Shown here one piece after another: positions 1-12,185 of a stretch of DNA of 64,000 bases. A program made the translations under genes and the position numbers. The DNA is taken from contig CAVQMB010000014.1 in assembly GCA_963713445.1 (NCBI GenBank), forward strand, positions 1 through 64,000. The letters are read 5' to 3'. Positions within the stretch are counted from its first letter, which is position 1. The number at the start of each line of letters is the position of its first letter. The notes beneath the pieces are model-generated. The model was not told where the DNA came from. It searched no databases and saw only the letters and a program-made list of their open reading frames with translations. This DNA is from CAVQMB01 sp963713445. Lineage in GTDB: Bacteria; Pseudomonadota; Gammaproteobacteria; Competibacterales; Competibacteraceae.

Positions 1-3000
1 GTGGGTGGCTGCCACGGCGCCGCGTAGTAATCCGCGGCATTGAGCGCGGCCTCATTGAAGCGTGTTTACGACCATCGAGGACTACACCTTTGTGGTCGTA
101 ATCCGCGGCATTCAGCCGCGGCCTCATTGAAGCGATTCGAGTAATCAATTGTGTGTTGCCGGTAAAGTATCCGCGGCATTCAGCCGCGGCCTCATTGAAG
201 CATCGTGATTGTGATGCTTCTGGCGTTTTTGGTTGTTTGCTGCATTCAGCCGCGGCCTCATTGAAGCTCGCTGGCATGGCTCCGGTAGCAATGGCTCGAC
301 ACGTACTTGTTATTCAGCCGCGGCCTCATTGAAGCCCGCTCTATGGCCGCTTACCGTTGCACGGGCCGCCGTAATCCCGCGGCATTCAGCCGCGGCCTCA
401 TTGAAGCATTACGGGAAAACCCGGGTGCGGGTAAGACGCTAATTAGTAATCGCGGCATTCAGCCGCGGCCTCATTGGAGCAGTGATGACTAAGAGCGGCT
501 CATGAGTGATGCTGAGTAATCCGCGGCATTCAGCCGCGGCCTCATTGAAGCCAGATGTCGTGCAAGTCCGATTCGCTAGCGATTTCTGGTAATCCGCGGC
601 ATTCAGCCGCGGCCTCATTGAAGCCCGTCGGCTGGCCCAGTTCATGCGCCGACCGCGCACGGTACCCCGCGGCATTCAGCCGCGGCCTCATTGAAGTGGT
701 GGTACCGCCGTGGCCAGTGCTGGGACGTGCGCGACGTAATCCGCGGCATTCAGCCGCGGCCTCATTGAGCAACCCGGAACGTACGCACCCCTTGACTGTG
801 GATCTTCGTAATCCGCGGCATTACGTGCGGCCTCATTGAAGCATAGTTGCAACGGTGAGTGGTGCCATGCGACGTGGATGTAATCCGCGGACATTCAGCC
901 GCGGCCTCATTGAAGCGTGCTCGGCAGCTCGGCCGCGGTATCGGAGTAATCCGCGGCATTCAGCCGCGGCCTCATTGAAGCGTATGAGGGATGCCGCGTA
1001 CCAGCGTAAGGTCGCCAGTAATCCGCGGCATTCAGCCGCGGCCTCATTGAAGCATTTCTTGACCCTCCGGTATTCACCATGTTGACCGACGTAGTCGCGG
1101 CATTCAGCCGCGGCCTCATTGAAGCCCTCTGGGCACACAGCATCGCCTCTCAAGTCACCACGGTATCTGTGGCATTCAGCCGCGGCCTCATTGAAGCATC
1201 CGCGCCATCGTCCGCTGCAACGCTGCTCCTTCGTAATCCGCGGCATTCAGCCGCGGCCTCATTGGAGCCTTCGCCAGGGCGTAGAAGCTACTGTCCGTGA
1301 ATCCGGCACATCCTCAGACGCGGCCTCATCTCGAAGCGCTTCCAGATGCGGTGGCCTACGTCGCCAATTCCTGTAATCCGCGGCATTCAGCCGCGGCCTC
1401 ATTGAAGCCTTGCGCTTGCCGTTCGATTTCACGACGGCTCTGAGCGCGGCATTCAGCCGCGGCCTCATTGAAGCAAATGAACGGAAAGGGATACGGCACG
1501 GACGCAGAAACGTAATCCGCGGTATTCAGCCGTGGCCTCATTGAAGCGTTGCGTCCGGGGTCCTATTTAGGGGCGCTTATCAGAAATCGCGGCATTCAGC
1601 CGCGGCCTCATTGAAGCGTTGATGGCGCTGATGCGGGTCAGGTCGCCACGCTCGGTACCGCATTCAGCCGCGGCCTCATTGAAGCAACCACGCCCGTCGC
1701 CACGATCCCTAAATCGATTTTGTCTGCTGCATTCAGCCGCGGCCTCATTGAAGCCGGCATTTCTGCCGTAATTACCGTGTCGATATCGTCTAAGTAATCC
1801 GCCGACATCGTCAGCCGCGGCCTCATTGAAGGCCGTTGGTGTCGTGATCAGCGGGTTCGGCGGCCGCGGTAATCCGCGGCATTCAGCGGTGCCCTCATTG
1901 AAGCACCATTTTATTAGCTTTGCTTCCTTGCCGATACGTAATCCGCGGCATTCAGCCGCGGCCTCATTGAAGCCGTCCCAGGTTGAGACGCACACATATC
2001 CACACACGCAGGTAATCGCGGCACATTCAGCCGCGGCTCATTTGAAGCACGCGCCAGCGGTGCATCTCCTCGATTTCCCCGGAACGGGTAGTCCGCGGCA
2101 TTCAGCCTCATTGAACACCGTCGTTGCCTGCGACGGGCGCGTTAGTTAGGTTGGCAACCGCTGGCATTCAGCCGCGGCCTCATTGAAGCCGCTTCAGCGT
2201 GAACCGAGGGGCGGGCTTTCTTCTGCTTGTAATCCGCGGCATTCAGCCGCGGCCTCATTGAAGCCTGATGGAACTTGATGATGGTCTTGGTGGTGCCATG
2301 CGTAATCCGCGGCATTCAGCCGCGGCCTCATTGAAGCGGCTGATTGTGGCTAACGATCTGCTGAGCTAGTAATCCGCGGCATTCAGCCGCGGCCTCATTG
2401 AAGCGTTTTGCGTGCCGAGACTCAGACTTCCTCGCCGAGGCAACCGCGGCATTCAGCCGCGGCCTCATTGGAGCGCCTGGCGCGGCTGACGCTCGTCCGT
2501 GTAATTCGTGGCAGCCGCGGCCTCATTGAAGCACGCCACCCAGGATGATTGACATGATCGAGTTGTCGGCGTAAATCCGCGGCATTCAAGCCCGCGGCCT
2601 CATTGAAGCGTAAGGGTGGGAGCTGTAATTCTGCCACCGCGGCATTCAGCCGCGGCCTCATTGAAGCGTCCTCAGGAGGCGTGATCAAGTGGCCGACGCC
2701 TATGGATCCGCGGGGATCCGCCTCATTGAAGCCTACCAACAACAGGCTGCGCGACTACATCAGGGTACCGTGGCATATTTAGTGCGGCCTCATTGTAGCG
2801 TAGAGTGGGGTTGCCGACCCCGTAGGGATCAAAGTAATCCGCGGCATTCAGCCGCTGCTCAAGCTTACATTGCCCATTGACAAGCACAGACCCATCAGGG
2901 TGTTCTTGCGGCATCTCATTGAAGCGGCGTGGTGACTGCGGTAAAGGTCATTAGCTCGGCGGTAATCCGCGGCATTCAGCCGCGGCCTCATTGAAGCTGT

Positions 3001-4556
3001 GGCGGACCGTTTCGGGCTCAGTATCTACCAAGCCTCATGTAATCCGCGGCATTCAGCCGCGGCCTCATTGAAGCTTGTGGTGATCGAGGTAGAAAGATGA
3101 TTCGTGTCTTAAGGTGTAATCCGCGGCATTTATCGAAGCATGGTACGTATCTACTCTCAAGTTTCTGTATCTGTGACATCTGCTCATTGAAGCCTCGTAA
3201 TAACTGTCCTATTGGACAGCCATCGAGTTGTAATCCGCGGCATTCAGCCGCGGCCTCATTGAAGCCAGACGGCTCGTGCGAGTCGGCTTCAGAGCTCATG
3301 GTATGTAATCCGCGGCATTCAGCCGCGGCCTCATCAAAGCAGCGCACCTTTTTCTTTGAACGCGTACCACGGATCCATAGGGTAACTGCATTCAGCCGCG
3401 GCCTCATTGAGCTTCTGTCCACCTGCTCAGGCACGCCCCATGCGGTCGTAATCCGCGGCATTCAGCCGCGGCCTCATTGAAGCTGCGATCTATGGCTATG
3501 ACCGGCACTGAGGTGTCGTAATCCGCGGCATTCAGCCGCGGCCTCATTGAAGCTGCAGCACGGCCCATGGGTCATGCTGAGCGCGCCGGTCGGTAATCCG
3601 CGGCATTCAGCCGCGGCCTCATTGAAGCCATCGAGCCTCAGCACCTGACGACGAGATCGAGGCCGTCGTGTAATCGCGGCATTCAGCCGCGGCCTCATTG
3701 AAGCAGTACACATAGAAATTATTTCAACCGTTATTTCAAAAAGTAATCCGCGGCATTCAGCCGCGGCCTCATTGAAGCCTGAATTCCCACATGATGCCAA
3801 CTCCGCGTCGCAGGCGTCAGTAATCCGCGGCATTCAGCCGCGGCCTCATCGAGAGCCGCTTGGTCTCTCGTAACCTGCTGAACTACACCGGCAGTACGTA
3901 ATCCCGCGGCATTCAGCCGCGGCCTCATTGAAGCGCTAAATCTGATCCAAATTTCGGTGAATCCTGTCGTGAAGTAATCCGCGGCATTCAGCCGCGGCCT
4001 CATTGAAGCTCTCGCTTGGTGATTTAAATATAACTCACCTTAGAGTAATCCCGCGGCATCCAGCCGCGGCCTCATTGAAGCGGGTCGTCAAGGATGAAAT
4101 ACGGCGGCGTTCCAGCTCGTAATCCGCGGCATTCAGCCGCGGCTCATTGAAGCCGAGAAGACCTTGGATCAACTTACCCAGTCTCCCCAATCTGAATTTC
4201 CAGCCGCGGCCTCATTGAAGTAAAGTCCGCCCGGGCTACCTGTCCGGCTGTTTCTCTGTAATCCGCGGCATTCAGCCGCGGCCTCATTGGAACCAGCCGG
4301 GCAATAGAAGCAGTGGCCGTTATTTGCCGCGTAAATCCGCGGCATTCAGCCGCGGCCTCATTGAAGCCGCAGCAGCGTGGAATCCTTGAATCGCCGCTCG
4401 CCGGTAATCCGCGGCATTCAGCCGCGGCCTCATTCGCGGACGTCTCATAAGCGCATGCTCGATCAGTCCGCGTAATCCGCGGCATCCAGCCGCTGCCTCA
4501 TTTGAGCGCTCGGGTCGCCTTACTGATACTCCGCGATGTCCTCTGAGTAATCCGCG
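1..4556 (+). CRISPR. Noisy inverted copy of the same CRISPR array (probable fold-back artefact)
   Basis: About 60 repeat-spacer units in the opposite orientation. Both repeats and spacers carry many substitutions and indels. Reading back from 4545, each spacer is a damaged reverse complement of the next spacer forward from 4576. The spacer at 4081-4118 is the complement of the one at 5004-5039; the one at 4365-4402 matches 4719-4752. The match continues to position 1, which pairs with the spacer at 9277-9313. The arm is about 200 bp shorter than its partner, a net deletion bias typical of uncorrected long reads. It should not be counted as a second array or as independent spacers. Confidence 0.9.
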
Positions 4557-7500
4557 GCTGAATGCCGCGGATTACTCAAGGACATCGCGGATACGGTCAA
4601 GGCGACCCAGGCGCTTCAATGAGGCCGCGGCTGAATGCCGCGGATTACGCGGAACGATCGAGCATGCGCTTATCAAGACGTAGCTTCAATGAGGCCGCGG
4701 CTGAATGCCGCGGATAACCGGCGAGCGGCGATTCAAGGATTCCACGCTGCGCGGCTTCAATGAGGCCGCGGCTGAATGCCGCGGATTACACGGCGAATAA
4801 CGGCCACTCCTGACATTGCCCAGGACGCTTCAATGAGGCCGCGGCTGAATGCCGCGGATTACAGAGAAACGGCCCGAGCAGGACCGCGGGCATAGCTCTG
4901 CTTCAATGAGGCCGCGGCTGAATGCCGCGGATAACTGGGGAGACCTGGCATAAGTCACCGCTGCCCGGCTTCAATGAGGCCGCGGCTGAATGCCGCGGAT
5001 TACGGACTGGAGCGCCGCAGTATTTCACCTTGACGACCCGCTTCAATGAGGCCGCGGCTGAATGCCGCGGATTACTCAAGGGGAGTTATATTTCAATCAC
5101 TAACAGGAAGCTTCAATGAGGCCGCGGCTGAATGCCGCGGATTACCTTCGCGACGTTTCGCCGTAATTCATGCGCGATTTCACGGCTTCAATGAGGCCGC
5201 GGCTGAATGCCGCGGATTACGGTATGGGATGTGATCAGCAAGGTGCATACCAAGGGGCTTCAATGAGGCCGCGGCTGAATGCCGCGGATTACTGACGCCT
5301 GCACGCTGATTATGCCACCGAGGGAATGGCTTCAATGAGGCCGCGGCTGAATGCCGCGGATAACCATCGGGAAATTGCGGCAATTTCGACGGTGTCAGGT
5401 GCTTCAATGAGGCCGCGGCTTGAATGCCGCGGATAACACATGGCGACTACCAAGCAGATTCACACGGCATTCATTGGGCTTCAATGAGGCCGCGGCTGAA
5501 AGCCGCGGATTACCGGGCTAGACACATATATGAACCGGATGGCCTGGGCTTCAATGAGGCCGCGGCTGAAAGCCGCGGATAACGGCGGCTGCTGTGGCCT
5601 GGTGGTCACTGACAGGTTCCGCGCTTCAATATGAGGCCGCGGCTGAATGCCGCGGATTACACCGTAATCGGGGCGTGCCTGAGCAGGTCAAGAAGTGGCT
5701 TCAATGAGGCCGCGGCTGAATGCCGCGGATAACCCACGGATCCGTAGTACGCGCTCGACAAAAGGTGTTGCTGCTTCAATGAGGCCGCGGCTGAATGCCG
5801 CGGATAACAAACCGACGCCCGTTCGTATAAGCGTCCAGAGCACCGTCCAGCTTCAATGAGGCCGCGGCTGAAAGCCGCGGATTACCTGCTCGATGGCTGT
5901 CCAGTAGGTACAGTTATCGCGTAAGTTGCTTCAATGAGGCCGCGGCTGAATGCCGCGGATAACAACAGCAGAAATCACGTTCGACGTCGGGGTACGTACC
6001 AGCTTCAATGAGGCCGCGGCTGAATGCCGCGGATCACCAGCGCGAGCACGGCAGCTTACCGCGCGTCACAGCTTCAATGAGGCCGCGGCTGAATGCCGCG
6101 GATTACCCGCTTGATAGCTTCCTGAAGCTGCGCCGAACTCATCTTCAGCTTCAATGAGGCCGCGGCTGAATGCCGCGGATTACAGCCGAGCTGATGGCCT
6201 TGCGCAGTCGCCACGCCGCTTCAATGAGGCCGCGGCTGAATGCCGCGGATGACGCTCCTGATCTGAAGCCTGTCAATGGCAATGCCAGCTTCAATGAGGC
6301 CGCGGCTGAATGCCGCGGATTACCTGCATCCTAAATTGGTCGGCAACCCCGGCTCTACGCGCTTCAATGAGGCCGCGGCTGAATGCCGCGGATTACCTGA
6401 CAGTCCGCCGCGTGCCAAGATACCTTCGCGCTTCAATGAGGCCGCGGCTGAATGCCGCGGATAACGCTGACGGCATTACGTCTGATCACGCATCCTGACG
6501 CTTCAATGAGGCCGCGGCTGAATGCCGCGGATAACCCAGGATGCGCATAGGCACGCTTACAGCTGCCCACTACCTGTGCTTCAATGAGGCCGCGGCTGAA
6601 TGCCGCGGATTACGCCGTCGGCTCAGGTCTGACTGATCGTGTTGGGCTGTTGCGGGCTTCAATGAGGCCGCGGCTGAATGCCGCGGATTACACCGGGCAA
6701 TGGGACATCGTACACGTCACATAGTACCAGTGCTTCAATGAGGCCGCGGCTGAATGCCGCGGATAACACTCAGCCGAGCGAACGCACCGTCGCTCGCGTC
6801 CAGTATGCTTCAATGAGGCCGCGGCTGAATGCCGCGGATTACCCGTCAGATCCTGGCCAGTCGTCACCAGACATTGCCGCTTCAATGAGGCCGCGGCTGA
6901 ATGCCGCGGATTACGCACGGCGATCACCGAGACCATCGTCGGTTCCGAGCAGGCTTCAATGAGGCCGCGGCTGAATGCCGCGGATTACTCCAGGCGAAAG
7001 CCGCAGCTCAGTTTCGACGCTCACTCGGCTTCAATGAGGCCGCGGCTGAATGCCGCGGATTACCAACCATAGACGATCAGCCCAGTCGCAGGGAATGACA
7101 GGCTTCAATGAGGCCGCGGCTGAATGCCGCGGATTACTCGTGCCAGGCTGAAGTTATAATGCACCTCTTCACACCGCTTCAATGAGGCCGCGGCTGAATG
7201 CCGCGGATTACCTCCCGCGCCGAATCGTGTGCCGTGTGGTACCGGTGGCACGGCTTCAATGAGGCCGCGGCTGAATGCCGCGGATTACCGCTTAAGGCCA
7301 ATTGAACTGACGAATGGCTACGGTGCAAATAAAGTGCTTCAATGAGGCCGCGGCTGAATGCCGCGGATTACCGTTGCCCGCGCCCGACTTGGATTCTGCG
7401 ACGTGCAACGGGCTTCAATGAGGCCGCGGCTGAATGCCGCGGATTACATTGCCGTTCGACAACGCTAATCAGAGTCATCTATCCGCTTCAATGAGGCCGC

Positions 7501-9313
7501 GGCTGAATGCCGCGGATTACCAAATGGATTGCAGCCGATCCATTGACAACACGGATGGCTGCTTCAATGAGGCCGCGGCTGAATGCCGCGGATTACTGAG
7601 CGATGAGCGGGCTGAGCCGCATCAGTCGACATCAACGCTTCAATGAGGCCGCGGCTGAATGCCGCGGATTACAACCCCGCGCCCTGAACACGGACCTACG
7701 GACGCGGCGCTTCAATGAGGCCGCGGCTGAATGCCGCGGATTACGTTTCCGCGTCGGTGCGGTAGCCCTTGCCGTTCATTCGCTTCAATGAGGCCGCGGC
7801 TGAATGCCGCGGATTACTAGAGCCGTCAAGTGAAATCGACCGGCAAGCGCAAGCTTCAATGAGGCCGCGGCTGAATGCCGCGGATTACACGGAATTGTAG
7901 ACGGAGGCCAACTCATCTGGAAATGCTTCAATGAGGCCGCGGCTGAATGCCGCGGATTACGCAAGAGGCGGGTAGCGCCCGCGCCCTGGCGAAGGCTTCA
8001 ATGAGGCCGCGGCTGAATGCCGCGGATTACGAGGAGCAGGCGTTGCGCGACGTTGGCCCGGATGCTTCAATGAGGCCGCGGCTGAATGCCGCGGATTACC
8101 TGTGCATCTTGAGAGACGATGCAGTACGAGTCCCAGTGCTTCAATGAGGCCGCGGCTGAATGCCGCGGATTACGTGGTCGACATCGGTGGAAGACCAGGG
8201 TCAAGCGCCGATCAGGGCTTCAATGAGGCCGCGGCTGAATGCCGCGGATTACTGTCGATCCAAACAGCTCGGTCTACGGCGGTCCGCTCAGGCTTCAATG
8301 AGGCCGCGGCTGAATGCCGCGGATTACTCGATATATGTCGGCAGACTAAGATGGCCAAATACCACGCTTCAATGAGGCCGCGGCTGAATGCCGCGGATTA
8401 CACTCGGCTTCGCATGGCCCGCACCGATGCAGTCCAGGCTTCAATGAGGCCGCGGCTGAATGCCGCGGATTACATGATCGAAGCCACGATCGCTGCCGTT
8501 CACCGGGTCGCTTCAATGAGGCCGCGGCTGAATGCCGCGGATTACATCGAAGCCACGTATCAGGCGATCACAGGCGGCATGTTTGCTTCAATGAGGCCGC
8601 GGCTGAATGCCGCGGATTACTGCGCGTCGACGCCGGCAAACACTGCCCGCCGCCGGGCTTCAATGAGGCCGCGGCTGAATGCCGCGGATTACCGTCGACC
8701 TAGCGCAATCGTGCTGAACGGCTGTCTACCGCTTCAATGAGGCCGCGGCTGAATGCCGCGGATTACCGCGACAGCTCATGCAATCTCGCCGGTCAGGCAG
8801 CGCTGCTTCAATGAGGCCGCGGCTGAATGCCGCGGATTACATAGACGCTGCACGCAACCGGAACAGCCTGAAATGCTTCAATGAGGCCGCGGCTGAATGC
8901 CGCGGATTACGGCGTCAACCCGTGCCAAGGCACGCGGCTATGCTGCTTCAATGAGGCCGCGGCTGAATGCCGCGGATTACTGTGTCAGCCATTGGCTACA
9001 CGGAGCCACGAGTAGCTAAAGCTTCAATGAGGCCGCGGCTGAATGCCGCGGATTACAAAAGACCCAAGGACAGACGCAGTCGACAATACGATGCTTCAAT
9101 GAGGCCGCGGCTGAATGCCGCGGATTACTTGTCACCGGTCAACGCTTGACATGAATTACGTCGAGTCGCTTCAATGAGGCCGCGGCTGAATGCCGCGGAT
9201 TACGACGCTCAAGTCCGTCGTCAGTCCTGATGGTCGATCAGCTTCAATGAGGCCGCGGCTGAATGCCGCGGATTACCGACGCGGCGCCGTCGACAGCCAC
9301 GTCGACCATGCTC
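1..9313. repeat. Long inverted repeat centred near 4556
   Basis: Arms 1 to about 4550 and about 4560-9313 are reverse complements in order. The centre lies inside a CRISPR repeat, where a GTAATCCGCGG half-repeat meets the opposite strand in the short palindrome around 4547-4575 (loop TGAAT). The left arm is far noisier than the right arm, whose repeats are nearly uniform. A biological inverted duplication should give two arms of similar repeat quality, so a template-complement or missed-adapter read chimera at a contig end is the simplest explanation. Confidence 0.88.
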
Positions 9314-9718
9314 AGCTTCAATGAGGCCGCGGCTGAATGCCGCGGATTACTCGAGCATCATGCCACGACAGGTCACCACGATCGCGCTTCAATGAGGCCG
9401 CGGCTGAATGCCGCGGATTACAGTCCAGAGGCCGCGTAAAGCAGACTCGCACGCAGTGATCGCTTCAATGAGGCCGCGGCTGAATGCCGCGGATTACGCC
9501 GGCGGTGGTCGGCACGAGCCGGTCGACTGTGCGTGCTTCAATGAGGCCGCGGCTGAATGCCGCGGATTACGGCAGCTGCAGATTCATGGCTGCTGATCCG
9601 GACGCCAGTCGCTTCAATGAGGCCGCGGCTGAATGCCGCGGATTACCGCAGAGATGATCTGACGGCACGTATCCGGCATGTCCGCTTCAATGAGGCCGCG
9701 GCTGAATGCCGCGGATTA
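4548..9718 (-). CRISPR. CRISPR array, type I-G, about 70 repeats
   Basis: About 70 copies of a 36-nt repeat separated by unique spacers of roughly 33-40 nt, with a period of about 73 bp. On the plus strand each repeat begins GCTTCAATGAGG and ends CCGCGGATTAC. In the likely transcript direction (minus, away from cas2) it begins GTAATCCGCGGC and ends CATTGAAGC. The repeat contains a perfect hairpin, CCGCGGC/GCCGCGG with loop ATTCA, as expected for a Cas6-processed type I repeat. Copies from about 6.3 to 9.7 kb are almost identical; those from about 4.7 to 6.3 kb carry variants (ATAAC for ATTAC, TGAAAG for TGAATG, small insertions). That agrees with the leader end being at 9718 beside cas2. The low-coordinate end is not a natural end: it runs into the fold-back junction near 4550. 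Confidence 0.97.
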
Positions 9719-9949
9719 CAGCCCTCGCGTAACCATCTGAACCGCAAGAGCTTATGCGCCAAATCGCGAGCACTTGGCTGAATCTGACACACCGGAGTCG
9801 CCCACATACTATACGACGGCCGACACCAGAACAAAAATCCCTTGTTGTTAAACAGCTTACCTGTCCGCGAGCGCTGCCCGGGGGTGATGCCACCACCGCA
9901 GCGCTCGCGGCAGATAGGCAACGCATACGCCGGCAATACAAGGATAACT
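9719..9949 (-). promoter_or_regulatory. CRISPR leader with putative promoter
   Basis: Non-coding gap between the cas2 stop and the first array repeat. On the minus strand a plausible sigma-70 promoter is TTGTTC (9834-9829), a 17-bp spacer, then TAGTAT (9811-9806). It would start transcription about 80 nt before the first repeat. The -10 box matches consensus at four of six positions and the -35 is moderate. Position and orientation fit a leader; the promoter itself is inferred. Confidence 0.6.
9865..9910 (-). terminator. Strong hairpin between cas2 and the array
   Basis: A perfect 13-bp inverted repeat (CCGCGAGCGCTGC at 9865-9877, its complement at 9898-9910) with a 20-nt loop lies just downstream of cas2 and upstream of the putative leader promoter. 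No U-tract follows on either strand, so a classical intrinsic terminator is not shown. It could insulate cas2 mRNA from the array or be a structured leader element. Confidence 0.5.
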
Positions 9950-10249
9950 TCAGACAATCACCGGCTCCCGTTCGACCGGTTGAAAGTCTTTACCCAAACT
10001 CACAATCCGGGGTGTCACCTTATCAGCCATGCCGACATCCATGATAACGACGTGATCCTCTTCATGATGGATCAGTCCGTCAATCAATGCTACCAGTTCG
10101 GCGTGACGCTGACGGCTCATGCGACACTGGAATACTGACAGTTGCAGCCATTCGCCATAGCCGTGCATTAGCTTGAACAGGCGGCGCCAGCGGCGCTGGT
10201 CACGAATATCGTATGTGACAATGTAGAGATGCTCGTCCATGGCCATCAC
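9950..10249 (-). CDS. cas2: CRISPR-associated endonuclease Cas2
   Basis: A 99-residue protein of normal Cas2 length with a ferredoxin-like fold signature. The N-terminal strand carries the conserved acidic motif YDIRD, followed by RRWRRLFKLMHGYGEW and the SVFQC strand. Cas2 dimers bridge two Cas1 dimers in the complex that integrates new spacers next to the leader. It is the last gene of the cas operon, about 20 bp after cas4-cas1 and adjacent to the array. It is the only cas gene here that is fully open. Confidence 0.95.
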   Translation of the reverse strand: MMAMDEHLYIVTYDIRDQRRWRRLFKLMHGYGEWLQLSVFQCRMSRQRHAELVALIDGLIHHEEDHVVIMDVGMADKVTPRIVSLGKDFQPVEREPVIV

Positions 10250-10270
10250 CGGGTGGTGAAATTGGGGTAC

Positions 10271-11974
10271 TCATCGCAATTCGCCCAGCAGGTAACGCCC
10301 CAGTAACCGGGCCTGTAACTCCAATAGGCGGCGGTAACTGATACGGTAGCCGAACAGCGGATGGGTGACTTCGTGACCGAGCCGGCGTTCGAACGCCGCG
10401 ATGAAACGCTTGCGGCCGTCATAGGTGAGCGCCACACTGCCGGCGGCGCTGAGGAAATCGGTGGGGCGCACCTCGCCGTTGTTGATCGCCTGGATCACGC
10501 TGGAATCGGCGATCAGCGGCCGGAACGGCTCCATCAGATCCAGCGCCAACGCCGGGCGACCATAGCGTGGCTGGTGATAGTAGCCCTGATAGGCGTCGAA
10601 GCCCACCGCAGTCAATGTTACGGTCCAGGCCCGTACCAACAGCGTGTAGGCAAACGACAGCAGCGCGTTGACCGGATCGGTCGGCGGACGGCGGTTGCGC
10701 TGATTGAAGTTGAAGCCGAATTCGCCCGGCCGATCGGACGGCTTCAGCAAATTGGCGAAACTTCCAAAATAGACCGCTGCCGCTGCGCCCTCGATACCCA
10801 GCAGCGTGGTCAGATTGGGCGCGCTGCGGGCCTGGCGTAAGCCAGTCTTGAGCCGATCGTAAACGATATCGCTGGCAAGCTCCGGATTTTTCCAATTGCG
10901 CCGCAAAAAGGTACGGCAGTTTTGCACCTTAGCCGCGACCAGGGAACGCGCAAGCCGCAAACAGCGCCGCGGATCGAATGCGGCCCGATACTGGGCCGCG
11001 CGCAGCTCGACGTTCTTGTGACCGGTGCCAACAGTGTGGCCCAGAAACCAGCCGCCATAGCTGTGCCAGCTCACTGGAATTTCCCGGCGCATCAGCTCGT
11101 GTAGCGTCGGAGTGGTGACATAAACATTGCCGATCAGTACCAGTTGCGACGTCTCGATAAGGCGTGCAGTCGCCACCTTCTCGTCTTCCACCGACACTTC
11201 CAGGGTCTCGCCTTTCTTAGCCACCTTGGCACTGTGGCTCTGCACGTAAAGCGGCAGTGCCTCGGTATGACTCACCGCCAGTGGCCGCGGGCTGGCCTGG
11301 CTGCGGGCCAGGAAGTTGACCTCGTCGGGCAGGCACAAGCCCACCAGCGAACAGCGGGGACACTTGGGGCTGTCGACCAGAGGCTGCGGCAACTGGCCTC
11401 CGGCGGCGATCAGCCGCAGCCCGGCTATGGCGTTGCGGGTCAGCTCGATCAACGCCTCATCGAAGGTCACCGTCACCCGCTCACGGCTGGCGGCGTAATA
11501 GATGATGCCCTCGTCACAGAGATATCCATGCTCGCGCAGGATCAGGCCCTGCACGCAGAGCTGGACCCGCTCCGGATCGTACACGCCCGCGGCTCACGTG
11601 CGGCCGGCGGCCGCGCTTGTAATCCACCGGGGTGACGAAGCCGCCGGTGCCTTCGATCAGATCGAGCCGGGCAATCAGACCGAGGCGGTTGGACGACAAC
11701 GTGATCGAGCGGGCATGGATGTTCTCATCGGGATCGACCGTCTCCGGCCGCCGGCAGCCTGCCGCTGCGGCCGGTCCACCCGGCGGTGGGCATGGCGGCC
11801 CTCGACGGTATCGGCCGATGCCCGCCATTCGCCCTGTACCCACTCCAGATAGGCCAGCCGCGGACAATACTGATATTCGTTGACCATCCGCGCCGGCAGC
11901 AGCGGCATATCGTCGGAAAGATCGGGAAACGGCAGCGGCAGTTCGGATTGCTCACGTTTGTTGGAATCAGTCAT
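10271..11974 (-). pseudogene. cas4-cas1: Cas4-Cas1 fusion, two frameshifts
   Basis: The reconstructed protein is about 567 residues: an N-terminal Cas4 RecB-like nuclease fused to Cas1, the arrangement typical of type I-G. The start at 11974 follows a strong AAGGAGAGGAG site. Cas4 begins with NEYQYCPRLAYLEW, continues in a second frame with the VDYKRG nuclease motif, then in a third frame with CVQGL and a CPRCSLVGLC cysteine cluster for the Fe-S site. Cas1 follows from about residue 230, with GIEGAAAAVYFG (catalytic Glu) and the HQPRYGRPALALDLME region (His/acidic metal ligands). The frame changes near 11760 and 11595. The whole Cas1 half is intact, so indel errors or a recent mutation are both possible. 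The role is prespacer trimming, PAM selection and integration. Confidence 0.9.
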
Positions 11975-12185
11975 GGCCAGGCTCCTCTCCTTGATGTGTT
12001 ACAGACCCGGCCTGATAGCATCCTGCCTTGTCACATCAGAACGCGCGTCGGCCGAGCCGGTCTATGTATCATCGTGAATCGGACGCACCATTTGGATTAT
12101 ATACGCCGATGCCGAGAGTTACCTCATTGATGGCGTTTAGGTTTCTAGTGCTGCGAGCGCCGTTCGGCGGATCGGGTGAGCGGCG

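Noticed and set aside
1..4556. A second, divergent CRISPR array facing the first
   Set aside because: Spacer order and content mirror the right-hand array with read-like errors, so it is treated as a fold-back copy.
1..9720. Many open frames of 60-210 codons with recurring peptides such as MRPRLNAADY and FNEAAAECRGL
   Set aside because: They are translations of the CRISPR repeat in various frames, on both strands, and not genes.
9865..9910. tracrRNA or other small RNA gene in the leader
   Set aside because: Type I systems do not use one, and no anti-repeat sequence is present.
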